From Bimastos eiseni (Eukaryota > Annelida > Clitellata > Crassiclitellata > Lumbricidae), in NCBI GenBank assembly GCA_959347315.1, contig OY365813.1:33646995-33710994 (forward strand): DNA of 64,000 nt, written 5' to 3'. Shown piece by piece: positions 1-12,589 of the stretch (positions within the stretch are counted from its first letter, which is position 1; each line of letters begins with the position of its first letter). Under the pieces are notes generated by a model that made no database searches, had not been told where the DNA came from, and was given only the letters and a program-made list of their open reading frames with translations. A program made the translations under genes and the position numbers.

Positions 1-388
1 TTTCCTAATCTTTATACCTTAATTCTTTTGGCGTAACCCCTTCAAAACTAAGTATATTCTGTCGTAGGTACAAACACTTGGGAATTGGTTAAGGCCTAGA
101 TAGGATTAATAACAGCACACACATCGATAACAATTGCGTATGAATTCTCTTTCATATTCATGTAAAGTTATACACAGAACTGATGTTAACAAAAAGCTTT
201 CTATACTTGAAGCCTTTTGTTCGCACTGAAGGAACCATTGTCTTCGCCTCACGGATTACACGGAACCATAGGGTTCCGCGGAACACAGCTTTGGAAACGC
301 TTGATTATTATATAGAATATTTAAACTGTGTTTATATGAGTTTTGTCGATTTCTAGAAACGATGTTCTTGTTCTCTTTGCGTTTAGGT
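1..388. other. AT-rich sequence, no gene seen
   Basis: I see no convincing coding exon, RNA gene or named repeat here. Confidence 0.5.
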
Positions 389-633
389 CTAGCAACCTCG
401 CCTCAAAGACGTAAACGTGATTATTACAAGCAGGTCTGCGAACAATCGTGTTGGTTGTTGTTCTGTAGTTCGGTTTGTAAGTGGGTGGTAATACGTAATT
501 GAACTGGGTCCATCGACTTCAACTAATGGACCAACTGTAGAATAGTCGGGATTGCGCAATTCTGCAGTCATTCGTATCGTTAACGATTTTCGCTTTTTGT
601 GATTTAGCAGCCAGGTACATGTACCTTGTACTA
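389..633 (-). CDS. possible cytoplasmic-tail exon, unproven
   Basis: On the minus strand an acceptor-like site (gaccgatttag) before about 633 opens a phase-1 frame that runs to a TAG stop at 389. The peptide begins with a basic stretch (NHKKRKSLTIR) and continues with the tyrosine motifs PDYSTV and TYYHPLT. That looks like a juxtamembrane region plus cytoplasmic tail, and YYHPLT is reminiscent of the YYERPLT end of gene B at 49.9 kb. I found no transmembrane exon upstream on this strand (750-3050), so the frame may be chance. A donor-like GTAATA also lies inside the frame near 417. Confidence 0.2.
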
Positions 634-748
634 AATCGGTCATTTGATAAAGACAGAATGTGAGACACAGTGGTGGAAAGAATGATTGCAGTTGGATATT
701 GAAAACAGTTTCAAAGAATCTGACAATGACTGAAGAATCTTTTCGCAT

Positions 749-3054
749 AAATGTAACGAAATGGTTGCTGCTGGGACTAACGTTGATGCTTTTAGTGCTA
801 CGTTTACTAATATTAGAACAAAATCATATTCGATACGTTGGCGTTAACGAAGACAGTTTTCGATTTTATGTGATATTGCTTTTGATGATATTACGCTTCG
901 TCTGTTTAAAATGAGCATGAAATCAATTTCGATAACCTGACTGCAGCAGGCCTAAGTGCAATTTCTCCAAGACTTTGACATTGCGATTGAAACGTTTCTG
1001 CTTAATATGCTTTTAAATATTTAAGACTGAAAGGAAACTTGTTACGTTGGTTTGACTAATGCATGTTTTTCAACTGAAAGTTACGCCGCGTTTGAAGTAT
1101 TCTGCAATTCAAATAAAAATTTTACCGTGATGAAAACAATTTTCGCTTAAAAGTGGCGACATGATTAATGCGTCTAATTTATCGGCGATTAATTTCAGAG
1201 CAAATTTTATTAACATTTGCGAAAGAGAGTTTGTTCATTATATTATATCGCACAGTTGTCATTAAAATTGATAATAAAGAGGTGGAACTTTATTGCGTCG
1301 TTAACTTTATGTTGGCTGCTGTCTCTGTGATCGTTGCCATATATTAATTATGATTAAACGATTTGCCACGTATATTGCCCTACTTAGTAGCTTTGCCATT
1401 GGCCAGGATATGACCGGAGGATTAATGTGGGGATGACAAAACATAAAAAAACATATATCAATACACACGTTTAATCGAAAAGCATTTATTATAGACAATG
1501 CATAAGATTTTGTCTTGAGTACAAAGTTAACAGTTGAAGCTGGAACTAACATGGAAGGAATAAGGAAGCCGCATCGTGTCAGCCAATCAGTGACTGTCAT
1601 TTCTGATGCATTGCAGATGATGTCTTTTGTCGGCTCTGTAATTATTAGAGTGACATCCGGGCACTCGGCATGGTAACTTATTACGTAGAGACGCCGAAAA
1701 GATCATCTAAATGCATTCTGCACCATTAAAAAGTCATTCTCTGAACACATTTAATTCATGTGGCAAGTTCCATTATTAAGTCGTTTAATCTCGTTAAGAA
1801 AACAAATACGACTGACGATTTGTCATCCAAAAGTCCCGAATGTAGTCACAGACATAGTCTAGGTCAATGACTCAGTCTTCGTCGGTTTCACATCCCTTTT
1901 ATAATAGTCCGAGGTGGAAGCATAAAAAGCATCTATCATATTATCATATTAAAATTACAGTGGTGGAAACAATTATTGAATTACACTGCCAAAACCTAAA
2001 AATCTGTCTAGCATATTAAAATCAATTATTTACTTGGTCTATATAAGGAAGAAAGTGAGATAAAAATCATTGCTTCTACTCAATGCGTCCTAACATTTAT
2101 AGGTATCGTCAACTATTGCTCTGAGCACAGGGTCATACAATAGTTATTCCTACTATTGTATCTCAAATTAAATCTTAAGCAATATTGCGCTTTATGTCTT
2201 CATCAAATAATCGATTTAGTTGTAGTACCTAGCTGCTTGATCATGATAAGCGAGAATTATTAACGAAATGATAATGGTTGCAGAAATGCGCAGTTTAAAA
2301 TGTCAGGTTGATCACAATGAGAACGCTTCTACAGCTGCTCCCAATTGCTCACAGAACTCAGCTTAAGTGCGTATCAGCACCTGCCCACAAACCTTAGCAC
2401 AGAGACCCCAAACACAAGCTTCGTAGCACACTTCAATGTAATAATCACGCTTACGCCTTTGAGCCGTGGTTAACGGACCTAAATACAACCAAACATTGCT
2501 CTAGTAACAAACAAAACTCATATAAACACAGTATACATATTTAATTTGAGGAACAGTCAAAATTACATAATTTTAATCATCAAAAACGATTGTGTTTTAA
2601 ATATCTTACATAGTAATCAATCGACATGTATATTAAATATAAACATGAATATTGCTCTAAAAATAGACAAAACCCGAGTAAACACGATTAAATATTTAAT
2701 ATAAATAATAAAAAAAAGGCAAATAATTATAATAAAATGCGAATGCGGAATCAAGCAGATCAATTTTGTCCAGGGTGGACTCGATCACATGCCTACTTTC
2801 TTATCGAAAAAGACTGTCCGTCTATCCATATTTTAAAAAATAATCAATGTTTCCTTGTCTGGCGGCAGCTATTTAGTAACTCCACTCCTCAAGAAACCCT
2901 AGCTTCATAAAGAAATCTGTTGTAACTACTTAGGCCTACCCGTTTATGATCTGTCATTCATCTCTCAATTAGCCAAAGCACAATACTATTTTTATGTGGT
3001 TTAGGGTGGAACAGCTACGGTAAATATGTCAACCTGCTCCTTTTAGTTCAGTTC
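749..3054. other. intergenic, nothing recognised
   Basis: AT-rich sequence 3' of the BRICHOS gene. Scattered frames, including a hydrophobic one at 760-905 on the plus strand, look like low-complexity chance frames. No clear polyadenylation signal for the minus-strand gene was recognised. Confidence 0.5.
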
Positions 3055-3210
3055 TTAGAGTTTCATACCGTTTGAAGCCTCGCATTTTGGGTAGACCCAA
3101 TAGGTCGAGACTCCTTTGCAGCTGTCTTTAGCTGCCTTGCAGAGGAAAGACGAATCCGGGATTGTAGTATCTGATGTTTGATAAGTCACGGTGTATGTTG
3201 AGTTCGGTTT
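3055..3210 (-). CDS. BRICHOS gene exon 5 (stop)
   Basis: 52 codons including TAA at 3057-3055, acceptor gatttaaag. Encodes FLCKAAKDSCKGVSTYWVYP and KC, the cysteine-bearing end typical of BRICHOS domains, then eight more residues. Confidence 0.85.
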   Translation of the reverse strand, partial: KPNSTYTVTYQTSDTTIPDSSFLCKAAKDSCKGVSTYWVYPKCEASNGMKL

Positions 3211-6200
3211 CTTTAAATCACAGACATAACATAAATCAAATATAAATCGTAAACTTAGTATTTAATGCCAAACTTTCAAGATCTTCTCTTAACTTTAAGA
3301 TAAGTCAATATTTATATAATATTATCTCATAGTGTAATATAATATCACATATATTACGCGAAATTTAAGAAATAAACCACAAAGCGATTAACGTCGCAGG
3401 CAAGAGAGATCAAACCATTGGTGACTCGTTCAGCTTACTCTGAACTGTTTTATTAACTATTCTCACAGTCGTTGAAATGAAGTTTAAACATCATGTTGCT
3501 AGCGCAGAGAGCGCCTCTGAGTAGATTTATGAAGAGGCGCTATATCAATGTTCATCGATTCATTCATTCATTGAATAATAAAATGTTGCTTCAGAACTTA
3601 TAAAATAGGATTAAATAATTTATTCACTTGCAATTCACATTATGAAAATTATTGGCTCTTGTATGAAATTCTTCCGCTTAGGTCTACTTTGGTAGCCTAG
3701 TATTACAATGTTGCAAATGTATTTCCATTTACGATGGACCGACATTTCGTCCGGAAATTCTACTGACCACGAATGAGGTTGATGCACATTGTGCAACGTA
3801 AGCCTACTTTATTTCAGTACCTCAATTGTTATGCCTTATAAGCTTACACAATGCCGTTGAGTTGTGATGAGGCGTCCTCGCTCACGGGTGGCTTTACGCC
3901 ACCCGTGAGCGAGGTGAGTGAGGTGGTTTGGCTTCCCGTTGCCCCTCACAGACAATTATGAGTGAGCAACTTGCCAAGGTCGCTGCGCAGAGACCCAGAG
4001 TGGGTTCGAACCTGCGATCCTCCAAATGCAAGGCACGTAAAGTCCTACTAAGCCACCGCGCCCCGAGTCGGGTGAAAACCATAGTCAGTGACACTTTACA
4101 CAGCTAATCCCAGAATCCTGTAAAACACTTGCATTGAGTGATATTTTTTTCATACATCATCATGTTGAGATTCAAGACTTAGCCTACCATTGTCTCCGGG
4201 TTTGACGAAGCACTGATTTTCGACGGATCAAGTGCCATTGTTCTATTCAGTGGAGCCACGTAACAATTGGTTTCAGAGTCTCTTTGTATTTTCATTACTC
4301 GGATATCCTACAAAGACAATTAGGCAACAACAGTCAGCTTTCTGAAAGAATGCAAGACTCGTTTTGTGTGTACGCATATATGTGAGCATGTAGGAGACAT
4401 GTATGTAGGTGGGCGCTTGATATGGCGCCTTTTTGGTTTCAGTTGCTTTTATATACATGTAAGCACAGAAAGCCATTGACAGATATGAGTGTGATTACTG
4501 TCTAAGCAAATGAAATATTTATGTTCTATATTAGGCTTATAATGACCATAACCATCAGTTTTATTGGCAATTGATCAAACCGATTGACCAGAATAGCAGA
4601 ACGTATACAAGTTAAACAGAGGATTGACAGTCAACAACAGTGAAAGAGACGACTCACAAGGAACCTAAGTCACGCTAGCTGAGAGACCCTTTCAATCTAT
4701 GGAAATTATGACGTTCAAACATTTTGTTGGTGTATGCGTAAATGTGGTTGTAGGATTTAACGAGTTAATTAGAGAATTACTAAGGATAGTTAGTTAGGAT
4801 TAATATCAACTGTTCATGTGGAATGGGAGTTAATGAGAGAGTAAGTATTCACGCAGTTTGCGTTTAAAAAATTATGTTGCGTATACAACATGTCACTGGG
4901 AAGATTGTTCCAGGCTTTTGGACCCGAAGACATGATATAATTATTACATAGGGGTACTACTGGTCCCACGCGCTCGATCCTCGATTAAGCAGCACCGAGA
5001 CTTTGGAATGGGCTTCCGCAAGTGCTTCGCATCCTCACCATAGGAACAATCTATCTGTCATCTATCGTATCTTCAAGTCTTTTTTGTTTGGCCGTAGCCT
5101 GGCTGGAAGCGACTCTGAGTGGGTTTCTCTAAGTGCAAATTTTCGAAACGAATGAATGAATAAATTTTAGCGAAATGTATTATATAGTATCATATATTAC
5201 AGATATATTACATCAAAGAGCACCAAAAATATAGTTATAAATTTGAGTCACTTACCCGATTGAAGTCATCAACCACCCACATTTCGTAATCTGGACTATT
5301 GACGTGGTACTGAAGGATGTTGGTGTTTGGATCACTGGTAACGTCTTCCTTCGTGTTCTCGTCTCGATTGTAGGAAAACTGAAACAGGGAACAAGAAGAT
5401 GTTTACGAAGACAAACGAGAGGAAAAACAGAGGAAAAACAACAAGAATAGGAGCAAGAAGAAGAAGAAAAAAGGAGAAGAAAAACAAAAGAAGAATAAGA
5501 GGAAGCACCCAGCTCATTAAATTAGTTCTTGTTCTTGCCTGGGTGATATGGAAAACAATATTCGAGTGATACTATAGAGGGATATTGCGACTGAACTGGA
5601 CGATAAGAGTTACACACACTGAAGTAAGAAGAAGATAAAACATCAAAGAGAATACTGATTAAGTCATTTAAAAAAATGAAACGAAAATTGGGATCATTGA
5701 TGTATGGCACATCTGTAGAATCAATACGAGAGCAAAATAAGGAGTGTAATGATAGGAATTATGGATGAAACGGGACAAAGATAAGATCCTGCAGATAATG
5801 GCTGAATGACATAGACAACTTATTACAGCTAACCAGCCAGGACAGAGGATCATGGAGAACAGCGGTCAAATTTACAGTGGACACCTACGGGCTTTAACCC
5901 ATGGATGATGCTCATGATGATGATGGTGGTGATGATGATGATGATGTTGATGATGATGATGATGATGATGATGATGACCACATCAGGTTCTGGTTGAGAT
6001 AATGCTATATAAATCGAGACAGTTAAACACGGATCAGCCGACTCATATGTACAACGGCATTCGCAATTAATACACTACGGAACCAATTCACTGAAGCTTA
6101 TCTGAGGAACGTTCATGATCAGCAAGAATAGTTATTGCTATCACGCCGTATAATGTTACTAAAACGTCATAATTAATTAAGGGCCCTGTATCAAATTGGC

Positions 6201-7353
6201 ACAAGAAATTCTTCGTCAACACATACGGTAGGCCTGAACACTCCCTTCTTGAAATTTTGATATTTTAGCACAATGACAAATATGTTCGTGCATTTTTAGA
6301 TAATAACCCGAAATATAATATAATTTGTCCCTTACAGATATTTACTCAGAGACACTGGCATCACTAATTCCAGCAGACATTAATAAAGAACGCCCATGCA
6401 TCATCACAATTCCTTTGTTTAAAATTCCAGATATTCCAAGGTTGCATCACCAACCTATGACTCCCTGCAATACCATTAGCCCATATATCCTTACAAACTC
6501 TTCAACATCCAGCCAACCCGTTTCTATCCGATCAACGGGTCCTTTGGTTGCTTTACCTTCACAATATCTTTTTGTGCTTCGGTGAAGCAGTACATTCCAA
6601 CCAAGATGGCGGTCAGAATGATCGCTGCTACCACAATTCCGGCCACTGCAATGATGACGTACTTCCGGTAGGAGCGGGACTTCGAAGGAATAGCAGAAGT
6701 CAACACCTGCAATAATTGACGATGTGATGTCTCTCACTGTGTATCGTATCTTTAGATTTACATAGCGCCTCTCACAGAATGACTATTCAAAGGCGATCTC
6801 AGCACGGAAACTCAGAGGAAAAGAAACTCCCTTAAAGAGTAAGAATCTGATGGAGATAATTAAGCCAGTTTTGGTACCTAGTGAAACGAAGTAAGGTCAT
6901 TCCACGTAGAGGACCCATAAACGTAAACGTCCTATGTTGGGCCAAGGAAGTCTTAGTCCTAGGAACAGAGAAGATCAAGACGATCAACAGAGCGCAAGGA
7001 ACGAGATGAAGTTGAAGATAAAGACTTTCGCAAATTTAATGGTCAGAGAGATATCTCGGACACAACCTAGCTGGACTTTGAAAACTAGAAAAAGATCTTG
7101 CATATAGCGGGTACATTCAGTTACGAGAAGCCAGCTCAAGGGTTCAAGTATATATGCAGAGAAATATGTATGCGCACATCTAGTGAGTAATAATTGGTGA
7201 GCATTTATTTTATGATTACATTTAACAAAAATGAGAGTTATTTCTTCAGAACTAGTTCTATACTAGCGTATGGTCTCCATTATTTACCTCATTCGGGGTT
7301 GAAAAAATCGTCACCGGTGCGTGTGCCTTCTCTTCCGACATCTTCGGTAGCAT
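3055..7353 (-). CDS. BRICHOS-domain type II membrane protein (5 exons)
   Basis: Five minus-strand exons, 7288-7353, 6557-6706, 5256-5378, 4188-4307 and 3055-3210, join in phase 0 at every junction with GT-AG introns to give about 204 residues. Residues 1-37 are cytosolic with basic SKSRSYRK; residues 38-61 are one transmembrane helix; residues 73-204 form the extracellular BRICHOS domain. Hallmarks seen are the acidic MWVVDDFN (about 106-112), NCYVAPLNRT (Cys128) and the C-terminal SCKGVSTYWVYPKC (Cys184, Cys196), with another Cys at 177. BRICHOS families (chondromodulin/tenomodulin, gastrokine, ITM2, SP-C) use the domain as an intramolecular chaperone for a C-terminal or core peptide. This protein stops just after the domain, so the client segment, if any, is short. 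The start may be 7353 (MLPKMSEE) or the in-frame ATG at 7341. Confidence 0.88.
3855..4070 (-). mobile_element. tRNA-derived SINE (family 1)
   Basis: Read on the minus strand, GGTGGCTTAGTAGG matches a pol III A box and GCAGGTTCGAACCC a B box, at tRNA-like spacing. The distal part carries a perfect 17-bp hairpin at 3876-3914. It lies in the last intron of the BRICHOS gene. A second copy is at about 14780-14950. Confidence 0.65.
4188..4307 (-). CDS. BRICHOS gene exon 4
   Basis: 40 codons, acceptor ctttgtag and donor GTAGGC. Encodes DIRVMKIQRDSETNCYVAPL and on to NPETM; carries the first conserved cysteine and a sequon NRT. Confidence 0.88.
4960..5170 (+). mobile_element. LINE 3'-end fragment with (GAAT)n tail
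   Basis: Contains a decayed frame like the end of CR1/L2-type reverse transcriptase ORFs (GATTTTGG-type 'R-DFGMGFRK' remnant) and ends in gaatgaatgaataaa, the short tandem tail common to these elements. Inside intron 3 of the BRICHOS gene. Confidence 0.45.
5256..5378 (-). CDS. BRICHOS gene exon 3
   Basis: 41 codons, acceptor ctgtttcag and donor GTAAGT. Encodes the first BRICHOS strands, ending in EMWVVDDFNR with the conserved acidic residue. Confidence 0.9.
5903..5978 (+). repeat. (GAT)n microsatellite
   Basis: Imperfect GAT/ATG trinucleotide tract in an intron of the BRICHOS gene. Confidence 0.95.
6557..6706 (-). CDS. BRICHOS gene exon 2 (transmembrane)
   Basis: 50 codons, phase 0-0, acceptor attattgcag and donor GTAAAG. 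Encodes basic SKSRSYRKY, then an uninterrupted helix of Ile/Val/Ala residues, then CFTEAQKDIVK. Confidence 0.88.
7288..7353 (-). CDS. BRICHOS gene exon 1 (start)
   Basis: Encodes the cytosolic N-terminus, ending ...FSTPNE before a GTAAAT donor at 7287. Two in-frame ATGs (7353 and 7341) are possible starts; I cannot choose from sequence alone. Confidence 0.75.
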
Positions 7354-8332
7354 TCTGTGCTGAAGAACCTTCGTTGTAGATGACGCAAGACTTGCTCAAG
7401 AAGATGTATACGCTTCTTCTGCTGTATGAAACTACAGCAAAGATCAGTCGAATTTATACCATTCAGCAACAATACTGAGCAAAACATGTTTTTGGTCGGC
7501 TATTATACATATGCGGGCCTGTAAAAATCTGAAGATACAATACGATGCTCTTCAATTTTTACTCCTTTAACTTTCAACAACTGAGCAAAACATGTTTTGG
7601 ATCGCCTTTTAGATACATGTATGTAGGCCTTAACTGAAAATAACAGTCTGAGGACCATGTCATCCTTGTCATGCGTGGCTAGACAACCCTTCACAACTGA
7701 ATGAATAGCAGACTGAAGTTTGATTCAGACAAACGCTTTGGCAGAACTGCATTAAACAATCAGAACTGTAAGGTGGAGAATTGAGAGAGACAGGCTAAGT
7801 TGAGTAAACTTGACTTTTAAGTGCTAAAACATCAACAAAGAAGTCAATTACTTACGATCCTTTAAAATGGACTGGGCCTATAGTCCAACAAAACAGACGA
7901 GCAAGTTAAAACAACCTGTGAGTTTGAAAGAAATTTGCTCTTGTTGATGATAAGTTAGACTGAAGAAGATGAGGATCTAGCTTGACTCGATTCATCGAGT
8001 AGGTTATGCTGATTTGACAATTTGTCGACCCCAGGCCAATATTTCTACGCCGCCTCTCCCTAAAATTGAAATTGCATATTGAAATACACAGATGTTAACA
8101 GACTTTCTAGTAGGAAGAGAAAGCAGCACTACCAATCTGTTTCTGTCAGAAAATGAAAATAAATAAAAGTATTAACTTAGTGAGTGTGACCTATAATTAG
8201 TCTAATCGTTTCTAACAGTACAACACCACGATTGAACGTCTTTCTTAGTCCACTGGCTTGCTATCATTTACTTTTACATTAAAAAAATTAATTAATTAAA
8301 CTTATGCCTACCATTTGAAATGTACCTCCTCC

Positions 8333-8480
8333 AGGCCGGGGCCTTGTTGGCCTAGTGGTAAATACGGCGCTCAGTCATGTCAGATATGTTTTCGTCGAAT
8401 TAATTCAAGATGCCTATGACTGAAAGCCCAGTCTGTTTTTCTCTGCTGAATAGAGTCTCGTCTGGCAGATTATTATTTGT
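8333..8480 (+). mobile_element. SINE-like tRNA head, tentative
   Basis: TTGGCCTAGTGGTAAATACG resembles a pol III A box followed by a tRNA-like D arm. The B box is degenerate, so this is only a tentative SINE. Confidence 0.35.
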
Positions 8481-10914
8481 CACAAACAAACTATAAAAAT
8501 TGCACCTTGGACTAAAGCCCAATTTCTTTATCTCGCTTTCGTTTAAATCACTAGACGAAGTGAAGGATTCTGAAACACTGCTTTGCAGTTGAGGTTACCA
8601 GATTGAACGTCTACTTACAAACACCAACAATCGATACATTGTGGAATTAATACATGGGCTACAAAAGTCGATGACCACGCTGTGTAATTGTAATTGTTAT
8701 CGGACATTGTTCTATGAAGCGTCGTTCGATGGTCATGGCTGAATACTTTGCATAACAATAAGTCGAAATGCATGGCCTTAAATGTCAAATCGAGTAGATG
8801 CCCTTTCCATTCTGTAAACCCATGTTTGTTATGGCACCTTCATAAGCGTGCATTGGCCAATTTCATAGAATAATTTGTTAATAAGAACTACAAATGTCAG
8901 TATTAACTACAAAAAATTAGGATGTCCTGTGAGTTATTGAGGTCCATTTATCACACACTTGATTACTGTAACGCCATACATCGCCTCATTCGGTTCACCG
9001 TCCACTTCGTTCGTCCAGTAGACTTGACCTCTTGGTTCCTCGCACCAGAACAGTACTGCCTTGGCTCAGTCTTGATCCTTTGCTTAAATCATTCCCTCTC
9101 ACTCTTTCTCGAGTGCGTTTTCTCCTTGTGTTTATTCTTAACTTCCATCTCTCAGTCTCTCATCCTCTTTTGCTTTTCTCATAACCTGCATCTCTTCGTG
9201 GGGCCTTGCGCAGTTGCAGCGCTTCTGAACGGTTTACCCTACAAGAGGCGATTTACAACTGCCTAAATGCAACACAAAAAACAAAATATCGGACGTTGCA
9301 CAATAGGCTGAAATTAAAATCTGTTAGTTGGTTAATTACTGCTGACAGGGGTCCGAATCCGAAAAGCTTCTTCTCGGCTGGCGAACTTGCATGATTTATT
9401 ATTCATCAGTGCTGTGATGTTAGGTTGCCATCGCCACGACTGAATTTCATAACATATTTGATTCACTCTGGTCTTTTAGTTCGACACGCATGATAACTTA
9501 CATGTACTTTATGCTGGCTGTACAATAAACAAGGATAAATCTTCTGCGGCCGAAAGTTCGGCCCCAATGAAAACGAAACGTACAAAGTTTAGCGATTGAA
9601 GACCTTTGCGAAGACCTGGGACTGACATTGTCAGAGTGCGGATATTGACTCAGTCATCGCCGAGCTACTGTTTAGGGTGTAATAATTATGCTTTTTGCCG
9701 TTGCCATCTTAAGAAAGGAACATTGAATCCATACTTTCTGTGATACACGATTAAGTAAAAAAGGAGTCAGTTTCCTGCAAAAGACCGTTGGTGTTGTTTT
9801 TATTGACGTTGTTGCCCGAGGTAGCCTACTTCGTTTCCCCAGGGACTTTGAAAGTAATATCATAATTATTTTGTTAACATTAGTTCTAAAAGCAACCGTA
9901 ACGATAGCATGGGTGCAATCATTGGATGGATTATTAGAATTACAACCTTTTGACAGCATTGAAAGCAGGCCCATAGATCACATCGAGGCAAGACGAGGTA
10001 TGTCTCGTCGAAAACTTGCCTCGTCTTGTTAAGTTGCTTTGATATGATGAAAAGTATTTTAAAATGAATATGTAAAAAGTATTTTACTTCGTTGCCTAAT
10101 TTGAGTGGCTTCTTCTCGAAACGTCTAAGCACTGCCTTGTCTTGCTTCGAAATATTCGGAGTATTTTAAAGATAGTGTGCAGAGTCATTGATGTCGTTGC
10201 CTACACTGAGTGGTTTCATCATCTGACGAATTATATGTTACGTGTGTTTTTAGTTCGTAAAATTATTCGAATATGAAATCGAAAGATTTTTACGCTATTA
10301 TGATGAAGTCTCAAGCAAATGTGCATCAAGACAACACGTGAAACCTCTTTTGATGTGATATAAACAAATTAATTCACGTTGATCATTGATTATCAATTAA
10401 TTTTGACAACTTTGAACTGCTTTTCTCTTTCAATTATCTGTGTGAAGTCTCACAACTAAGGGACCGCAATTAAAATAGTGGCGTTACATATCCGACGTGC
10501 GTTTGTTCGTCAAAACGCATTACGCAGGTCGCATAAAGGTAGGGTAGCGAGACGTGCGGCCAAAACGAGGACATGTGTGCTCCAGTCTGGCCTAAATATC
10601 CCATGTCCTGCCAGCACTTCAAGAAGGAAAGGTGTAATTGAGTTCTCAATGAAACAAATTGCAACATTTTCTAAGGCAAACAGCCTCATTTAATACCATA
10701 CATATATCCAATTATTATGACATTGTTTCTTTGTTACTTACTTACTTACCTAGGACCAAATTATGAGGCGTCTGAGGTAAACATATATTTTATCACCGTA
10801 GATTATTTCCATTGTGTGAACCATGTATTTACACAATGATTGGTGATTACACGTGATTGGTGATATTAAGTATGTTTAATTGTGAGCGTCGAAAATTAAT
10901 AATGCGAGATCTTT

Positions 10915-11200
10915 AATGGACGCTGGATCGACGAGAAGAATTATATTCAACTAGAAGCTTGGAATTCTATTTAACTACAAGCTTGAAATTGTATTTAAAC
11001 TGGGAACCGTATTGATGAATAGATTCATTCATAAATGGAAGCTAAATTGGTTAAATGAATCATGCTTAGACGGAAGGAGGATTGGTGAGAAGATTGTGCT
11101 TAATTGAAGGTTTTAGTAATGAAAAGAATGCTGTTCAAATGGAAGCAGGACTAATGAACATAATTCTGTTTAACTAGAAGCTGATGCGGGTTTCATTGAG
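10915..11200 (+). repeat. 33-35-bp GAAGCTGGATTGATGA periodic repeat
   Basis: Six to eight diverged tandem units of a motif of the form aaaTGGAAGCTGGATTGATGAAAAG-aattatgctt. The same motif recurs at 21780-21990 (minus), 38060-38370, 51900-52400 and 62500-63200. Confidence 0.7.
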
Positions 11201-11361
11201 TACGAGAGCCTTGATGGCGGAAGAACTGGGTGAATCTGGGTAGGATCATGATTGGGTAGACAATGGTGCACCATTAGGATTGAGGCGATTGTAGTAGAAA
11301 TAAAGTAATACTGAATGAATCGGAGTACGATTAGGAGTGAATGGATAAGGGTAGGATTAAG

Positions 11362-12075
11362 CAGTGGCGTAGCGAGGCAAACTGCCACCTGGGGCGAGGG
11401 CACAAAATGCCGCCTCTGTCTATTATTTCCATCACTCTATTCTTGTGTATATCCCGGGATATGCGCAAGGGGTGATTGTCATAAGACGCTTGTTTTGAGT
11501 GTTTACATTATATACATTATGATTATTCTATTTAGTATTCAATTCATTATACAGTTAGTAACAGCATCAGCTTGCACTGTCAAAATTAAAACTGTTTTAC
11601 TAATTAAAAATGCGTTATCACTTGAGATAAGAATAAGAAAAGATAAAAAGATAGTATTAATTAAGACATAAAACATTTCTAAAGCAAACAAATAAGCAAG
11701 CCTCATAAAAAGTTACTAAACGTCTTGCGAGCTAAAAAGTTGACATAAAATTAAAATGAAGCAGTAAAAGGTTATTCTTTCTCTCTACATATTGAAAAGA
11801 ATTAAAGAAAATCCTAAATAATATAATTTAATCATGATAAAACTATAGTAAAGTATAGTTATTAGAATAGACTAGTTACTGGTAAATTATCATACACATT
11901 ACGGATGTGGTATAGTTTCATACTATCAATCCAAATAAAAGATTAAACAACATGGGTATAATGTCTAAGTTCTTTTTGAGCCATGTCCATCAGGGTCGGT
12001 TCCTGGCATAGGCGACATAAGAAGTAACCCAGGGCGTCAAACTTTAGGAGCGCCAAATTTTAGGGGCGCCAAATT
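11362..12075. mobile_element. hAT-like terminal motifs, tentative
   Basis: CAGTGGCGTAGCGAGG (11362) and CAGGGTCGGTTCCTGG...CATAGGCG (11991) resemble the 5' ends of widespread non-autonomous hAT-type elements. No matching right ends were paired, so element limits are unknown. Confidence 0.3.
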
Positions 12076-12589
12076 TTAAGGATAATAATGTAACGTTTCA
12101 GGAAAAAATTTTTGATGATGCAAACAGAAATTTTTAATTATTCTTATTAAAAACTAGTTTTTGACTAATTCCAATTCCAACAACGATATTCAATCTCTTA
12201 ACACCTTAGTGAATATCCCGCTCTTTCCCTATTAATTTTCGTATGCCAGAATAGTCTATATATCATGACAGAGTCTCTGGGCCAAGTTGCGTCAATGATT
12301 TAAGCTTACCAAAAGGTAAGCCTAAGGTGCCTGAGCACGTAACACAAAAGGCGTGTTGCAAAACAAAGTTCAGTAGTAACGATGTTTATCTTGACTATAG
12401 TTATTGAGCACAGCGGTGCTCAGTTGTCGAAGTTAGTTACGTGTCTTCAGTCAAGCGTGTCCGCAACGCGTGACCAGCCTCTATTTTTCGCGTGCTATAA
12501 CTGAAGCTTAACAATTCCTTTGTTATCACGCTCCACGGAACACGAATGAAGCACGAGTTTAAAGCGACCTGATTCCACGACTTCTAAAG

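Noticed and set aside
760..905. Hydrophobic plus-strand frame that could be a membrane helix
   Set aside because: Repetitive tta/ttg sequence without splice context or neighbouring exons.
3870..4075. Functional tRNA gene
   Set aside because: The A and B boxes are there, but no clover-leaf with an acceptor stem can be formed and a second copy with a shared tail exists, so a SINE fits better.
8922..9266. 114-residue frame with LDYCNA-like word
   Set aside because: LDYCN occurs in LINE ORF2, but the neighbouring residues do not fit and no other LINE block is present.
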